Shown one piece after another: positions 24,001 to 36,406 of a stretch of DNA of 64,000 nucleotides. Positions within the stretch are counted from its first letter, which is position 1. Each line of letters starts with the position of its first letter. This DNA is from Larimichthys crocea (taxonomy: Eukaryota > Chordata > Actinopteri > Sciaenidae): positions 19,462,636-19,526,635 of the forward strand of contig NC_040032.1 of assembly GCF_000972845.2 (NCBI RefSeq), given 5' to 3'. A model generated the notes under the pieces. It was not told the DNA's origin and ran no database searches. It worked only from the letters and a program-made list of their open reading frames with translations. The position numbers and the translations under genes are program-made.

Positions 24001-24971
24001 GGTGTGTGAATTGCAAGATTTAATGTACAGCACGGCAGGTTCAAGTCACCACTTAGATGTCCGCTTTCTTTCTTCTTGACTGACATTAAGGAGAGGAAAG
24101 CAAAGGATTTGTGATTTGCAGTCAAGTCTCACCAGTTTCCTTGAGGCTTTTCACATTTTCCTCAATTTACATTCACAAACACCCTTTTTGGATATTTACC
24201 AGTAGCTGAGTTGGTGGTGGCTGGAGAACAATCTCAGATCGGCTCTCTGAATTCCTGTCAAGTCTTACACAGTGACAGCAGAAGATGGTTGCCTGATGCC
24301 ACTGTGTTCAGTTGATATCTCATTCCCAAACCTGCTGCACTACTTTTAATAGTGGAGCTCAGAGCTGCAAAAGGAATCTCGTTTATTAGGATTCAGCCCG
24401 TTCCCTGACATACTGTGAAGGAATAGATAAGAGTGGTGGGAATGCGGCCTGAGTTAAATAAATAAACAGATCATGCACCAAATAATTAACCTCTCAGGGT
24501 CTTTGACATGCTCTGAAAATGCTGGAGGGGTAGGGGTTGGGTGGGTGGGGGAATAGAGGAAGAACTCTCACACTGAGCTGGCTGCTCAAGAAGCTGCTGT
24601 ATGTGCAACTCCAAGGTTAACCTGTCTGTTCAGATGGTCCTCTCCATCACTCAGTTTTCTTGTAATGATCTGTGTTTTTCATCTCAATAATGCATTTTTT
24701 ACATGCCATATAGAGATGACAACTGACAGATATTGTTGATGGTTGCATTTTCAAATGAAATATAGGTGTTGTGAATAGAGTCTGCCCATAATCATAAGCC
24801 ACATGGTTTTCTTTCTACAAACAGTCCTAGCCCAAAGTCTGTTTACTTGCTTTCAACCAGAGCACGAACACGGTATGATATGGGTTCATCTAAATATCTA
24901 TAAGGTTGTATTATACTGTACTGTCCTGTACTGTAAAAATAACACAAGGACGTTAACACAATAGTTTATTT
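21023..24971. other. Non-coding sequence, no gene seen
   Basis: No transposon is recognised. Two splice-like sites occur: a T-rich tract ending in CAG at 22752 followed by an open frame to 22978, and a pyrimidine-rich tract ending CAG|GTGAGC at 23372. Neither has a supporting exon with a known domain. The rest is unremarkable. Confidence 0.5.
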
Positions 24972-25070
24972 CAGGGCTGCAACTATTGAGTATTTATTAT
25001 ATGTTGACCAATTCATAATCACATAATTGAATCTATAATGTGTATTAACCAAAACTACTGTTTCATTCCT
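24972..25070 (+). mobile_element. Possible hAT end (CAGGGCTGCAACTA-type)
   Basis: CAGGGCTGCAACTATTGAGT followed by AT-rich sequence with TAATCACATAATTGAATC resembles a widespread vertebrate hAT terminus starting CAGGGCTGCAACTAACGATT. The other end and an 8-bp duplication were not found, so this is a tentative relic. Confidence 0.35.
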
Positions 25071-25117
25071 TCACATTACTATTAGTTTTTCTCAGACCAG
25101 CAATTAAAAATCAGTCT

Positions 25118-25174
25118 ATCCTGATAAGGATAAGTGGCAACAGAAGATGGATGGATAGGTGGGTGGATAGATGG
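25118..25174 (+). mobile_element. Retroelement 3' tail with GGAT repeat
   Basis: CTGATAAGGATAAGTGGCAA then CAGAAGATGGATGGATAGGTGG matches the common fish retroelement terminus 'GGATAAGCGG…AAAATGGATGGATGG', which ends in tandem GGAT/GATG units as in RTE/Rex3-type elements. Here the tail is interrupted by point changes (GGTGGGTGGATAGATGG). Upstream sequence is not recognisable as coding. Confidence 0.5.
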
Positions 25175-25280
25175 AACAGAAGAAAGAAGCACACCCTCAC
25201 ACTGGAGAAGTTGGAATCAATTTAGAGAGCAGCTTAACTTTACTTGTTAAATAACTTTAATTGTTAATTATCAAAACATT

Positions 25281-25303
25281 CTTTTTTCTTTCTTTCTTTC
25301 TTT
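25281..25303. repeat. Short (CTTT)n tract
   Basis: An imperfect CTTT repeat of about five units flanked by T runs. It is a simple sequence only. Confidence 0.8.
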
Positions 25304-28300
25304 TTTTAACTAATTGTTTCAGCAATCTCATTATGAATATTGTAATCACACTATGTTACATTAGAGTACTCAAAAAGTTTTATTATTTAACTTCATATAG
25401 CAATTAAGGGACGATTACATTACACGTTCGTGCGCACAGTGTGAAAATGCTGACAGAAACGAGGCTATTATGACCGTGATTACTTTCATTCTGGGTCAAC
25501 ACTCGGTCACCATTTTCCTTCAGTTTCAACCACCCAACTCCCTTTCAAGGAATACAAACTAAAAGAGGAGCCAAATGATTCCAAATTTGAATCTCAAAGC
25601 TGTGCAGAAGCTTCTAGAAATATTTGTCAAGACCTGAGACAGTGATGTATCTCATCACTATGCAACAGCATTTTTAAAATAACACTAATTAGCCGAGGGA
25701 GTGAGTTTTGGTGGCTAGCTGTTTCCTCATGGAGAACTAACACAATAATGAAAATCAGAAGAGTTCTAAGCCTTTTATATCTCCCTTTATTCTGAATCCT
25801 CCTTCAGCCCTTAAATTGCCATCATTTGACAAAGTAATCAACATTGTTTTAATTAAGTTTTCTAACTTGGCCAGATGCATTTTTCTCTCCCTATTACCAC
25901 TCTCCCACCACACACTGCCTCACATCGCTCCCTCACTCTTGATGCCCGCTGTCTGCAGTGCTGGGTTTAAAAAGACCGAGAAGTTGCTTTTAATCGAAAC
26001 TTTGCAAACAGTCTCTCTCAGTCTCAATAAATCATTAGGGTCTCGTAATGGATTTCACACACCGGAACAGTTGTCCCGACACTGTCACAGAATATTAAAG
26101 ATTCATTTCAAAATGACAAATATATGCTTTAAAAACAAGTGACAGGCTTGTAAAATAATTCAGTATTGCTGTGATCAAAACATTTCCAGGCAGCTGTGAC
26201 AGGTCGCTTACAGTAAGGCTGCTGCTGCACCCTCAAAACTGGACATTATATAAATATCATATACTGTACTCCGTCACATCACATGTTATCAGTTGTATTA
26301 CATCTCAAGGTGAGAGATTAATTAGTTAGCATGAAGTCAAGGCTGTTTTTGATGCTGTATTTAGATCCGATGTCAGCATGCACTGCCACAGTACAAAACA
26401 GGCTTTCATGCTCTCTTTACACGTTTCCATTCATAAAATGAAATAAAAAAAAATATGCACATAATATTATGGTCTATAATTTATGGCCTACAAGTTGCAA
26501 TAAAAATTATAATCTATTATTCTCCAAACTATTATTTATGGGTCCCTTGTTTCAGAGAGGCTGCTATGCAGAGCATGTTTTATGTATTAGTTTCCTTCAT
26601 TGGAGTTCTGCCAGTGAATTAACTGTGTAGATGTGAGAAGTGTAGATCTTTTCAGGTCACATCGAGGAATCATGATATGCAGGTTTTTCATATATTATCT
26701 GTGCATCTGTGAACACTTGAACTCACGAGTGTTGCATCACAGAATCTTCATATTTATCACAATGCAGAGACCCGATTGGATTCTTTTCAGCATACATTTG
26801 CATTTTATTTAAGAAAAGTCGCTTACACTTGTGCACCCCGTAAGGCACTTTATGTAGTTTGTGTATCGGCTGCTTTATTTTTTATAGTAACACCTCTTAC
26901 CAAATTCTAGCCTTACTGATTTAAATGTTGGCTTGTAGTCCTCATAAGTCTGAGTGCTCTGGGCTGTCTCACAGCCAGTTAGTGGGAGGGCCTTCTGATG
27001 CACTTCTTGTCCACTGCACACACATTTTTCTATAAATCTAAAAGAAGTATCTAAAATACTGTAGACTTTTGCTTTGGGCATAATCCTTAAAAATACGTAG
27101 TGTTTTATTGATCAAGTAAGTGGCAGGGAACCAAACAACTAGAGCAGCATATACTATATGTATTTGGTACACATTAGAAACTCATGGGGGAAAAAAAGTT
27201 TTTGCTCATACACCCTTAGGGGCTCCATACATATTCAAGCATATTTCACCAACGTATTTCTTACTTCATTTTAAATAAATAAATAAATAGTGTACACTTT
27301 GCAGATGCAAGCTTACAGTATGTAGTAAAATATAAACATTGGTTTTGGACTTAAACTTGAGACCTTTCTCTCCAGTGCCCATGATGCACATACAAGTGGG
27401 AACTGAGAATAATATATGCTCATACATGCATGTTGGTCATGGAGATAAGATGGAGTGGCACTTGTGCTTTGTTTTAGCTCGGAAGTTGCAGGAAATTGAT
27501 CAGTAATATAGGAATGTGGCTTTTCTCTCTCCTTGGAGAGATCACCAAATCAACCGAGCATGCTTCCTCATACACCATGAAGCATTAAATGCTGGACTGT
27601 TACGTGTTATCAGATACGCAATTAGTAATTACTCAGGGAAGGATCCATGCTTACAAATTCTGTTTTCTCCAGTGGCTTTTTTTTTCCTTGTCAAGAATAC
27701 TGACAAAGGAGAAAGCAAAGCTTCATTGTTAATCAGCCAAATAATATGATATACAGTGTCTCTTAAACACAGCTCAACTTTTCGCTTTCTTGCTTGTTTT
27801 CCACATTGTTGATAATAAAGTTTTTAAGTAACAAACTTACTCCCTTGACCCCATGTTTTTATATGTACAGCAAGGTCATTCATCCTCCACTGCTTAACAA
27901 AGTCTGAATAGACCTCCCACACATAATTAGCCAGCTGCCCTTGCATTTGGTAGCAAGGTTTTGTACAGAGAAGAGTAAAATTAAAACTCAAAATGCTATG
28001 ATTTCTTTTAGCAACATGTTAAGAAATAAGTGGGTAGTAGTAGTTGATAAATTCATTTGACTTTAGCTGTAACTGTCATCAATCTAAACATGGTCAGTAG
28101 ATATAATATAATGAATGTGTAGGAGCCAGGAAAGAAAATATGAAAGTGATCATGCTTTTGTTGCCAAGATGGGTTAAAAAACAACAACAAAAATAACACT
28201 TGGTCAGCCGAATTTTTGGAGATTAATTGAACATTCCCTGACTTTCAGATATATTTATTAAAAATGTTTTATCATAATACAGATTTTTGTCGAAATGTTT

Positions 28301-31300
28301 CTGCTATTACAAATTGATAGTATAAAAAAGTGCTGTTTTCCGGAGTTGGTTTACAGAGATACACTTCCATATTGTCCTGCAACAGTTTTAGCCTACCCAT
28401 AAAGAGAATTAATGATCCATAAATGTATTGCTTATTTTTTTGCTTTCTGGCGCAGATCACCTTACATAAGGTTCAAGCAGAATTCAGAGCTTCCACCATC
28501 TGCCTTTTATTGCTCTTAACAGAAGTGCTACCAACAACAATGTACAAGAGCTTTCGAAAATACTGCCGAAACATATAGGAATCCAGTCCAATTCCCTTCC
28601 TGCTGACTGACTTTTAGATCTCTGTTTTGGATTTCTCGCTAATGTCGTGATCGGGGAATTAAGATGTCAAGCCTCCTCCCACGCAGCCCGCATCACCATG
28701 TACAGACTTGACTTTCATTTACACAGAAGACGCGGGAGTCAAAGCCAGAATCAAATCCCTGACCCAGATTCACCGCTTTTCCATCTCTTGCCTCCATCCA
28801 AGTAACCCTCCATGTGTGTGTGCGCATGTGTGCATTTTCAATTATATAAGTTCAACCGCACAACATGTGCCCCTGTATTAAAAAAATCACCTCAGCACGA
28901 AGTGCCTGTTCACATAGGGTAAACAAGTTAATAAGACACATGCAGAATGAGGAATATTGAGCTGTACTTTAATAAATTAATTGCATTTGTTTCTCTTTTG
29001 CAGTTTTCTGCTTCTGTGGCTTTAGTGGTGCTTAGATTAATATATTACCATTAAATGACTTATTGTTTTGAAGACAATGAAAGGAATTCAGGTGCTGTTA
29101 GGAAACAACTGAATATGCCCCAGGTATTGGGCACTGAATTACTATGCACAATCATAAATGCTCACTACATTTCTGAAATATTAATGCACTAACCCCACTG
29201 AAAATCATATTTCATTGACAAAGACCTAATAGTTAATGTTAGATTATGTGTTTGTGTTTGAAAGAGAGCTGTTCTTTACCGCCATCTTTGACTGAAGCAT
29301 CCTTTCTTAGGAGGATGTTATACATACACATTCATCTGCAAACCAACATATATATGTGTCTGCATGTCTGTGTTGTTAATGTATTCAGGTTTGTAACCCC
29401 AACTAACTATATTCTCTTGCTTAGCAAGAAAATCAACATCTCAGCACCTCATTATCAGCACCATGTTCTATGTTGTCAGACTCAATATCTTGATGTTACA
29501 CTTGCTTTCTCCATTAATGGAGTATGTTAGGTTGTCGCACCAAGCCAGCTTTAAATCCCTGATCACAACAGAAGGGAGAACCTATTTACTGTAAAACCAC
29601 TTCAGTCAAAGTAGCCATTCCACTCCCGGTATGTGTCTGAGTCTTGCGATTTCCTCTACGGTTGGCTTGCATAGTGCAGCCCAGGGGAACAACACTGACG
29701 GCTCCATTTTCACTGTGTTCCTCTGCCTGTTCCTTTCTAAACACCTTGATTAGTAAAGACAGCATTAGTCCTCCCCTGGGACGGTGTATCTCTGAAGTGA
29801 GGGCATGTTGGTTCTTGTGTATGTTTCCTTCGGATCATTGACGGTTTAAAGAAAAGTGCACGCACACTTAAGAGGACCACAGACCTGCTTTTTTAAATCT
29901 CTGAGCTGTGTTTCTGTTGCTTGAGATGAATACAAAGCAAATATACAGCAGTTAAACTGTATTTAATAATCTATGACCTCAATAGGCAACTAGTGGAAAG
30001 TGCAACATCAGCATAGCTTATCTGCTTGTACATGTTGCCAGTATAGATCTCTATCAGCAACTTATCAAACGGTTGCAGATCGTGGTCATGTGAGCTATGG
30101 GGCTGTAAAGACCTTGCTCATTTCCCCTTAAAGCTGATGCTTTGATGTGGACAGAGCCAAGTGCAGACTGTGGTGAGTGATATGCTAATCACGGCCACTG
30201 TGGGTATTGGATCATGGTCAAAATGACTGGAGATCAAACAGAAGCACAAAAAGCAGCTTTAAAAATGTTTTTCTTTTTTGTGACATTTAGGCCCTAATTC
30301 CATGTGGAATTAACCTTCAAACTACACGGACAACGTACCTGAATATGGAAAAACACAAGTTAATGTAAGCTGTAAATGCACATGCAATGCATTGCAACTG
30401 AAATGCATTGAGATGGTGTATCTTTGTAAGCACATCCAACATGTTGGAAGGTCTAACACCGCCTCCCCTGGCTACATCTCAAACTGCCCATCAAAGAACT
30501 TTAGCAGCATGGCATCCATAGACTGTGTGACTTCTAGTTGTATTAAATCTTAATGTTATGAAGATAGAAGACATTTGTGACAAATGCCAATCTATATTGT
30601 CTGTCTTCATGTTGATATACTTAAACATTGGTTTGAAAATGCTAGCTGGGTAATTAGCTAGACGAGAACTAATGTTTGTCTTTGAAGAAAACCCAAAGTT
30701 TTGGCTGTTTTTGAAGCTGTGTTTCTCAGTCAGACAAGCCTCGCCTTTGTAACCCAACTGCTGATCTGTCAAAATTGCTTTACGTAGACTGGGCCCCAAG
30801 TGACTCCCCACTGTCAAGCCAAATCCTGTACCTTCACCTTTACAAAGTGCAAATGGGAATGTACTGTAAGAGCTCAAGGCTCAACAGCTTTGTTACCAAG
30901 GAAACTTCAGTGGAAATTCAGCTCACAGCTGTCTACAGGGAGACAGAGCCTTACTTCACAATCCTGCCATTGAGAGAGCTACGGAGAAATAGATGGAGAC
31001 TACCGACAATGTCCCCTGAATGCTTGTGTCCAATTGAAAATGGCTTTCATGTTGAGTGTGTCAGCAATGGACCAGGGGCAATCGGTCTCCCTTTCTGATT
31101 TATCATTCAGTCCTACAATGCAAAGGATTCTACAACTTTTTTTAAACCTAACCACACGTGCCAATACAGCAACAGAACACCAGCAGTTAAACTTCTGTTC
31201 ACAAAGACCTCTGGAAGAAAAGTTTACTTGCTAAAACCATACATGCATCACGGGTTGCCATTTATTTTACAAATGCTATCTCAATAATCATGACTTAATT

Positions 31301-31896
31301 TTCTTGTTGGAGATATCATGTTATCTTGTAATCTCTTAATTATCTCCTCAAGGTCTGCACTAGTTTTTTAAAGCTCATTATCCTAAGATAAGGGTTTGAT
31401 AACTCGAACAACAGAATTAGATTATTATAATCACTGAATTGTTCTGTTCATTTTGTTTGTCCCTTTTTTGTTATTGTTCAGGTTTTCCATTTTTATTTGT
31501 TTCATTTGTGTTGGCTTTTTTTTTTTCTTAGGCTTTGATTATAAATGCACCATTTCTATGTGAGAATAAACTGCAGGGAATCAGAGGTATTTTGTAATAT
31601 CACTTGTGCTTTAACAATCAAAGAGAAATTGTACAATTGCTAACATGTTGTAACGTGTATTTCAGGTATATTCTACTGGATATTCAAGTGTTATTCAAGT
31701 TCACTATTTTCCTCACACCAATTACGAATTTGTGTTTCATTGAACTGCTATGCCAATGAAACACTGCATTACATTACTGGAAACCTTTTTCCTCCCTTTA
31801 TGCCAAATTCCAGATACTTGTGGAAGTTGTACTGTCTGTGGTTTACTAAGCATCAGAATGTGCACAGTTTAGAAATCCATGTGCACAAATGTGAAA
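25304..31896. other. Non-coding sequence, no gene or named repeat
   Basis: About 6.6 kb with no recognisable transposon and no coding domain. Open frames such as 30491-30877 (minus, 128 codons) and 30775-31098 (plus, 107 codons) overlap on opposite strands and have no motif. The stretch 27515-27680 has several AATTAG/TAATTAC cores and normal complexity and may be regulatory (see findings). Confidence 0.5.
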
Positions 31897-32060
31897 GTGA
31901 CGTCACCCTCTTGATTTTGGCATTTGAAATGATGCAATTTTGGTTATAGGTCATAAATCAAGTGAGAAGTAGGCTAATTTCCCCATTAGGCTCAATACAT
32001 TCAGACTTTTTTTACAGCCAAGGTCCTGCCCCCTGTCGACCATTGGAAATAATACAGGGT
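31897..32060 (+). mobile_element. Possible fish interspersed repeat (GTGACGTCACCC-type)
   Basis: GTGACGTCACCC is followed by TTGGCATTTG, ATTTTGGTT, CATTCAGACTTTTTTTACAGCCA, CTGCCCCCTG and CATTGGAAATAATACAGGG in that order. This order resembles a repeat common in percomorph genomes that contains 'TTGCAACCAG…CGCCCCCTGCTGG…ATGCAGG'. Ends and family name are not established. Confidence 0.4.
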
Positions 32061-34274
32061 TATGGGTTCTGTCCATTTATTGTACTGTCAATAGCACAGT
32101 TTTCCACACTTTTTTTCTCTACCATTTGACCCCCATAGGGATCAGAAGCCATGTCAGGAAAGTGGTCCTAAAAAATGGCTCAAAACAGGCGTAGCACTGG
32201 CAACCACAGCCACTCTCGATTTCTGTATATAAGTTCTGGGGCAGTCACTTGTAACATAGTGGTAAAACCCCTATGTTGTTGTTACCACAGTCTTCCCAGC
32301 TAGTAGATCAGTTGACATTCCCGTCAAGTCTACAAAACCTCCTCTGAGACAGGACAAACAGGAGATCCGATTATGGATGCTTAACACCATTAACAGCCCC
32401 AATGACGGTACCTGTCTTCAAATTCAGAGAAATAGTCTTTGATCTGTGTTTCCCTATGGAGTCCCAGTGGGGCTTTTCCCAGCACGGCAGTATAAACTAC
32501 ATATTATAAAGCAATACGATATCATTATATAAGGAGTTTTTTTGAAGAGGTTTTACAATGTGAAAAAGATTTATCTTCTCCTTTACATGTCAAATAGGTT
32601 TGAAGGAAACAATGTGAATGTAATATCAGACGATGGGGCCTGCAGTATAATGAAAAAAATTCAACTATTTGGATTTTTTCACCATCCAACTTTCTCATTA
32701 ACCAGGCCTTCACCTCTTTCCAGCTGAATGACAGTGTCTTGCACCTATAATTCTGACAAGGGTTCAGCATCACTTGATGTGATGGAGCCGCCAGGCAAGC
32801 CAGTAATGACGCTCCTCCTCTGCCTACATTCATTAAGACTCCCAGAAGAAAAGGTAGATTAAGGTAGCCTTAACTGGAGCATGTTTTACCCCGACACAAT
32901 ATGTCGAGCGCTAACCTTTTCAGTCGAAACAAACAAATCATTGGGTGCAAGTGCTAATAGGGGATATGCCTGCTGGCGAGTGTGTTTTCACGTGTTGTTT
33001 GGCAAGTTCAAGGAAATAGGGCGGGTGAGGGTTGTTGGGAAGGGACGACTGGGGCGAAGTTGACATGACTGAAGACGAGCACTTAGCTAACTTTGTTATC
33101 TCCAGTGAGCCAATGCATCCTTTTGGAGATAAAGCGCTCACGGGAAAATAACAGAATGATTTCTAAAGTAACAAAGGTTTCATCGTGTAGGTAAAAGGTG
33201 AAGGTTTATAGGATAGTTTTTGGCTCTAACAGTCAGTGGGGGGAGTTAATCAGTCGTTTTTTTAAGTGGCTGTGGCAGGAACAGATGACAAGAGCTGCAT
33301 GTGTTTGCAGATGCAGAGCGTGAAAGTGAGACTCCTCTGATTCTGTCCAATTTGGCTTGTCTGTCTGCAGACAAAAAGCACCCACTTCCATGTTTCTCAT
33401 TCTCTCAGAGAGAAAAAAAAGAAAAGAGGCAAACTTATGTAAGGGTTATGAATGTTGCCTCAGAAGTTTGCAGAAATGATTTCTCATGGAGCTGCAAAGT
33501 AAACATGTTCTCAAACAGACTTTAGGCTGACACATGGCATGCTTTTTGGAATGGGTTACTGTCTAATGTTCCTACACAGAATAGGAAAATTTGCAATGTT
33601 AACCTTTTTTGTTCTGTTTCTGAGAGGAAAGTCATCTTTACAAGTTGTTCATTCATGAGAGAAAGAAATGCAGTTAAGAATAAGAATATAAACACTGAAC
33701 AAAATAAACATTTAACTAATGATTTTACTATTCTTTGAGTAGTACAGCTGAGGTTGACGCTGGAGGAAAACAAATGACCTATGGATTTTTAAAACTAGTA
33801 AAGGTTTATCATCTGTTGAGCATTTTTGTGCTTCTGGAAAATGTTGGCCTAATGGTGGCATACAGAAAGATCAGGCAATCTGAGCAATGCTCTGGACCAA
33901 AGTCTTGGTGATCCCATCATCTAGCAATCACCATTGATCCCTTCTTTTAACCCAAGACCACAATCTTTCCCTAAACCTAACTAAGTAGTTTTAGGAGCAT
34001 AACCTTAACCAGGATTTAACATGCATTCTACACATGTTCAAAAACATTTATATGCTTTAAGGGACAAATCCTCTTTCCTCAAACATATTGATCCATTCAT
34101 ACCTTTTATCATTCATCAGAGAAATCTGCTTCTTTGAAAGTAGAAATGTTCTACATGGATCTCCTGTTTCTATTAAACTATCAACTATGTTGAGAAGAGC
34201 ACTGTGCACTTGAACTTTTCTTGAATTCTTAGTTTTGTTTATTTGTTTTTTTATTTGTAGTTGACAAATTCAGT
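32061..34274. other. Non-coding sequence, locally GC-rich
   Basis: The segment 32960-33070 is unusually G-rich for this window (GGGCGGGTGAGGG and GGGGCGAAG). A 9-bp inverted repeat (TTATCTCCA at 33096-33104 with TGGAGATAA at 33124-33132) follows. No exon, promoter core or transposon end is recognised. Confidence 0.45.
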
Positions 34275-34328
34275 AATGTAACAGTACTTCTACTTGAGTA
34301 CAGACCTTCATTACTCTTTCCACCACTG
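34275..34328 (-). mobile_element. Relic terminus of CAGTGGTGGAA-family MITE (minus strand)
   Basis: On the minus strand the sequence reads CAGTGGTGGAAAGAGTAATG, then GTACTCAAGTAGAAGTACTG, matching the terminal inverted repeat and first subterminal blocks of the abundant fish CAGTGGTGGAA element. Only one end is present. The interior of the same family is seen separately at 16275-16373. Confidence 0.55.
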
Positions 34329-35330
34329 TAAAAATCAGACAGATACTGATCAGATACACAGGCATTTGAATACTTTTTTTTTTAGATAACCTCTAGCAGT
34401 TTTCTGTGCATGAACATCCTCTCTTCAGATCCTGCTGTGAACTTGAATGAAGTTAGCTTTAGTAGCAAGCCACGCTTTATGCTTTAATGTTGCCTGTCTT
34501 GATAGTTACAGTGCATTCATTCATTTGAGGCTCTGATTGTGTATTCTCTTTAATGGCTTGCTTGCCTTACCACTGTGTTTGGTGTGCTCTTTTTTCTTGC
34601 ACCGTCTTAGGTCTTCACATTTCTGCTGATGCAGTTGCTCACCTTCACCAACCATCCATGATTTTGCAACACTCGTATTGCACATTATAGTGTGATACAA
34701 CTTTCCAATTATGGTTTACGGTATAATTAGAGTAATATTTTGCCACTATAATGCAGTAAACTGGGAGATAAGCCTACAGATATCAAGCTGTAGAAGGGAT
34801 CACTAGTTCACCATTTGAAAAACCTAATTGTGTTCCGTGCAGTGGAGGCTTTTTAAACAGCATTTAAAAGCTAATCAAATCAAGGATTTGCCCAAAAAGG
34901 CATCTGTCGAGACAGCTTTTTATAGAAGCCTTTGCACAGCTTGTCTCTAATCTGAAAATGAAATTTTACTTTCAGCAGTCTGTTATCTTTTCTCACTGTT
35001 GTGCATCAATGGTCTTGTCCTCGCTCCAAATGAAATTGTTTTCTCATGCCTGTAATATCAGTAATCTTGTGTATTAAATTGCAAGTGAAAACAAAAAGCA
35101 AGACAAAGAGAATGACTGAGCTTAAAAAACATCCTGGCAGATGCTACAGTGAAAGGACAAGGATGCTATGTGGCTGCATGGTTAGTACAGAAAGCAACAA
35201 GCTGTTTGAAAGCTTGAAACGCGTGTGATGTCTGATCAAGTCCCTCTGAAACTCACAATAAGAAATCAAGGTATTGAAAGTTTTTCTTTAACATTGTGTT
35301 CCTGAAATGCATTAATTTTTGATGGTAGAC

Positions 35331-35332
<2 letters not shown>

Positions 35333-35363
<31 letters not shown>
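35333..35363 (+). repeat. Poly(A)31 tract
   Basis: Thirty-one uninterrupted A residues. Such a tract can mark the 3' end of a retroposed sequence. However, no AATAAA lies just upstream, no coding remnant is visible in the preceding 300 bases, and no flanking direct repeat was found. It is called only as a homopolymer. Confidence 0.9.
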
Positions 35364-35366
<3 letters not shown>

Positions 35367-36244
35367 GCCTTCTGTACAGTACAGAAGCTAGTGAGGGCTT
35401 TTTTCTGCAGTCTCGCTTTAGAAGTTCATGAACTGTAATTTTCATAATTAATCGGCCCAGGATCAAAAGCATAGCATCATGGTGAATATTGATTATAGGT
35501 TTTACTTGGGGTGTTAAATATGCCCCTCATGACACTTCCCTGGGATCTGACTTAGGGGTCCTAAGGGGTTCCCATCAGGTTTAGGCTACCTAACACACAC
35601 TGAAGACACCTACTCCCTACTGATGATTACTCCATACTGAAGCCTTATGCAGATGAAAAAATTAAATATGTTTTGATAAACACTGGACCCAAGGAGAAGG
35701 TTTTCAATTTATTCTATTTAATCTTCTTTTTGGTCCTGCCTTTACTTTCAACACTGTAGCTTTCATCTTATATTTACAGCTGTGAACTGACATAGAGTCC
35801 AGTGAAACAAACAGCCTGTTAGTGATTGCTACTCATACTTAACATATGTGTTAGCATATGTGCCTGTCTACTCATTTTCATTAATGAGAAATATTACCCC
35901 AGCACAATTGATTAGCTCTTTTATGTACTAATTGTCTTAACTGAAATGCTGAAATCACCAGGTGATTGGCCCCTGGTAATAATTAGTTCATTGATGTCCC
36001 AAACAATCTACTCTATGCAGCCAAAAATAAAAAAAGTCAGATTTTGTTAAAGCTGCTGGTTTTGGGGAGGTGAAATCAACAAAAAAATTCTGAATTTCCA
36101 ACCAGCGTTAGGGATGCCATGCCTCATGACTCTTCGCTAAAAGAGATTCTGACATGCAGTACTGTGTATTATCCAGTTCATCTTGAAGGCCAAATAACAG
36201 ATGTGTTTTTTTTTACCACTTTAAAATAAACATGAATCTATAAA

Positions 36245-36248
<4 letters not shown>

Positions 36249-36280
<32 letters not shown>
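36249..36280. repeat. (TA)16 microsatellite
   Basis: Sixteen uninterrupted TA units, 80 bp from a second AT tract embedded in a perfect-ended hairpin. Confidence 0.95.
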
Positions 36281-36283
<3 letters not shown>

Positions 36284-36360
36284 CACTTCATTGTTTCCTC
36301 CGACTCCTTATCTTATCACAGCTAAGAACAGACTGCCTTTTGGTGTATTGATTTAACCAG

Positions 36361-36406
36361 TTGCAGAAAAAAAAATATATATATATATATATTTTATTTT
36401 CTGCAA
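36361..36406. repeat. 46-bp AT hairpin with TTGCAGAAAA arms
   Basis: TTGCAGAAAA (36361-36370) and TTTTCTGCAA (36397-36406) are perfect reverse complements, and the self-complementary AT repeat between them continues the stem. The whole unit can fold as a single hairpin of about 20 base pairs. Confidence 0.8.

Noticed and set aside
24038..24049. GGTTCAAGTCAC, like a tRNA B box
   Set aside because: No A box or cloverleaf pairing exists at the required upstream distance.
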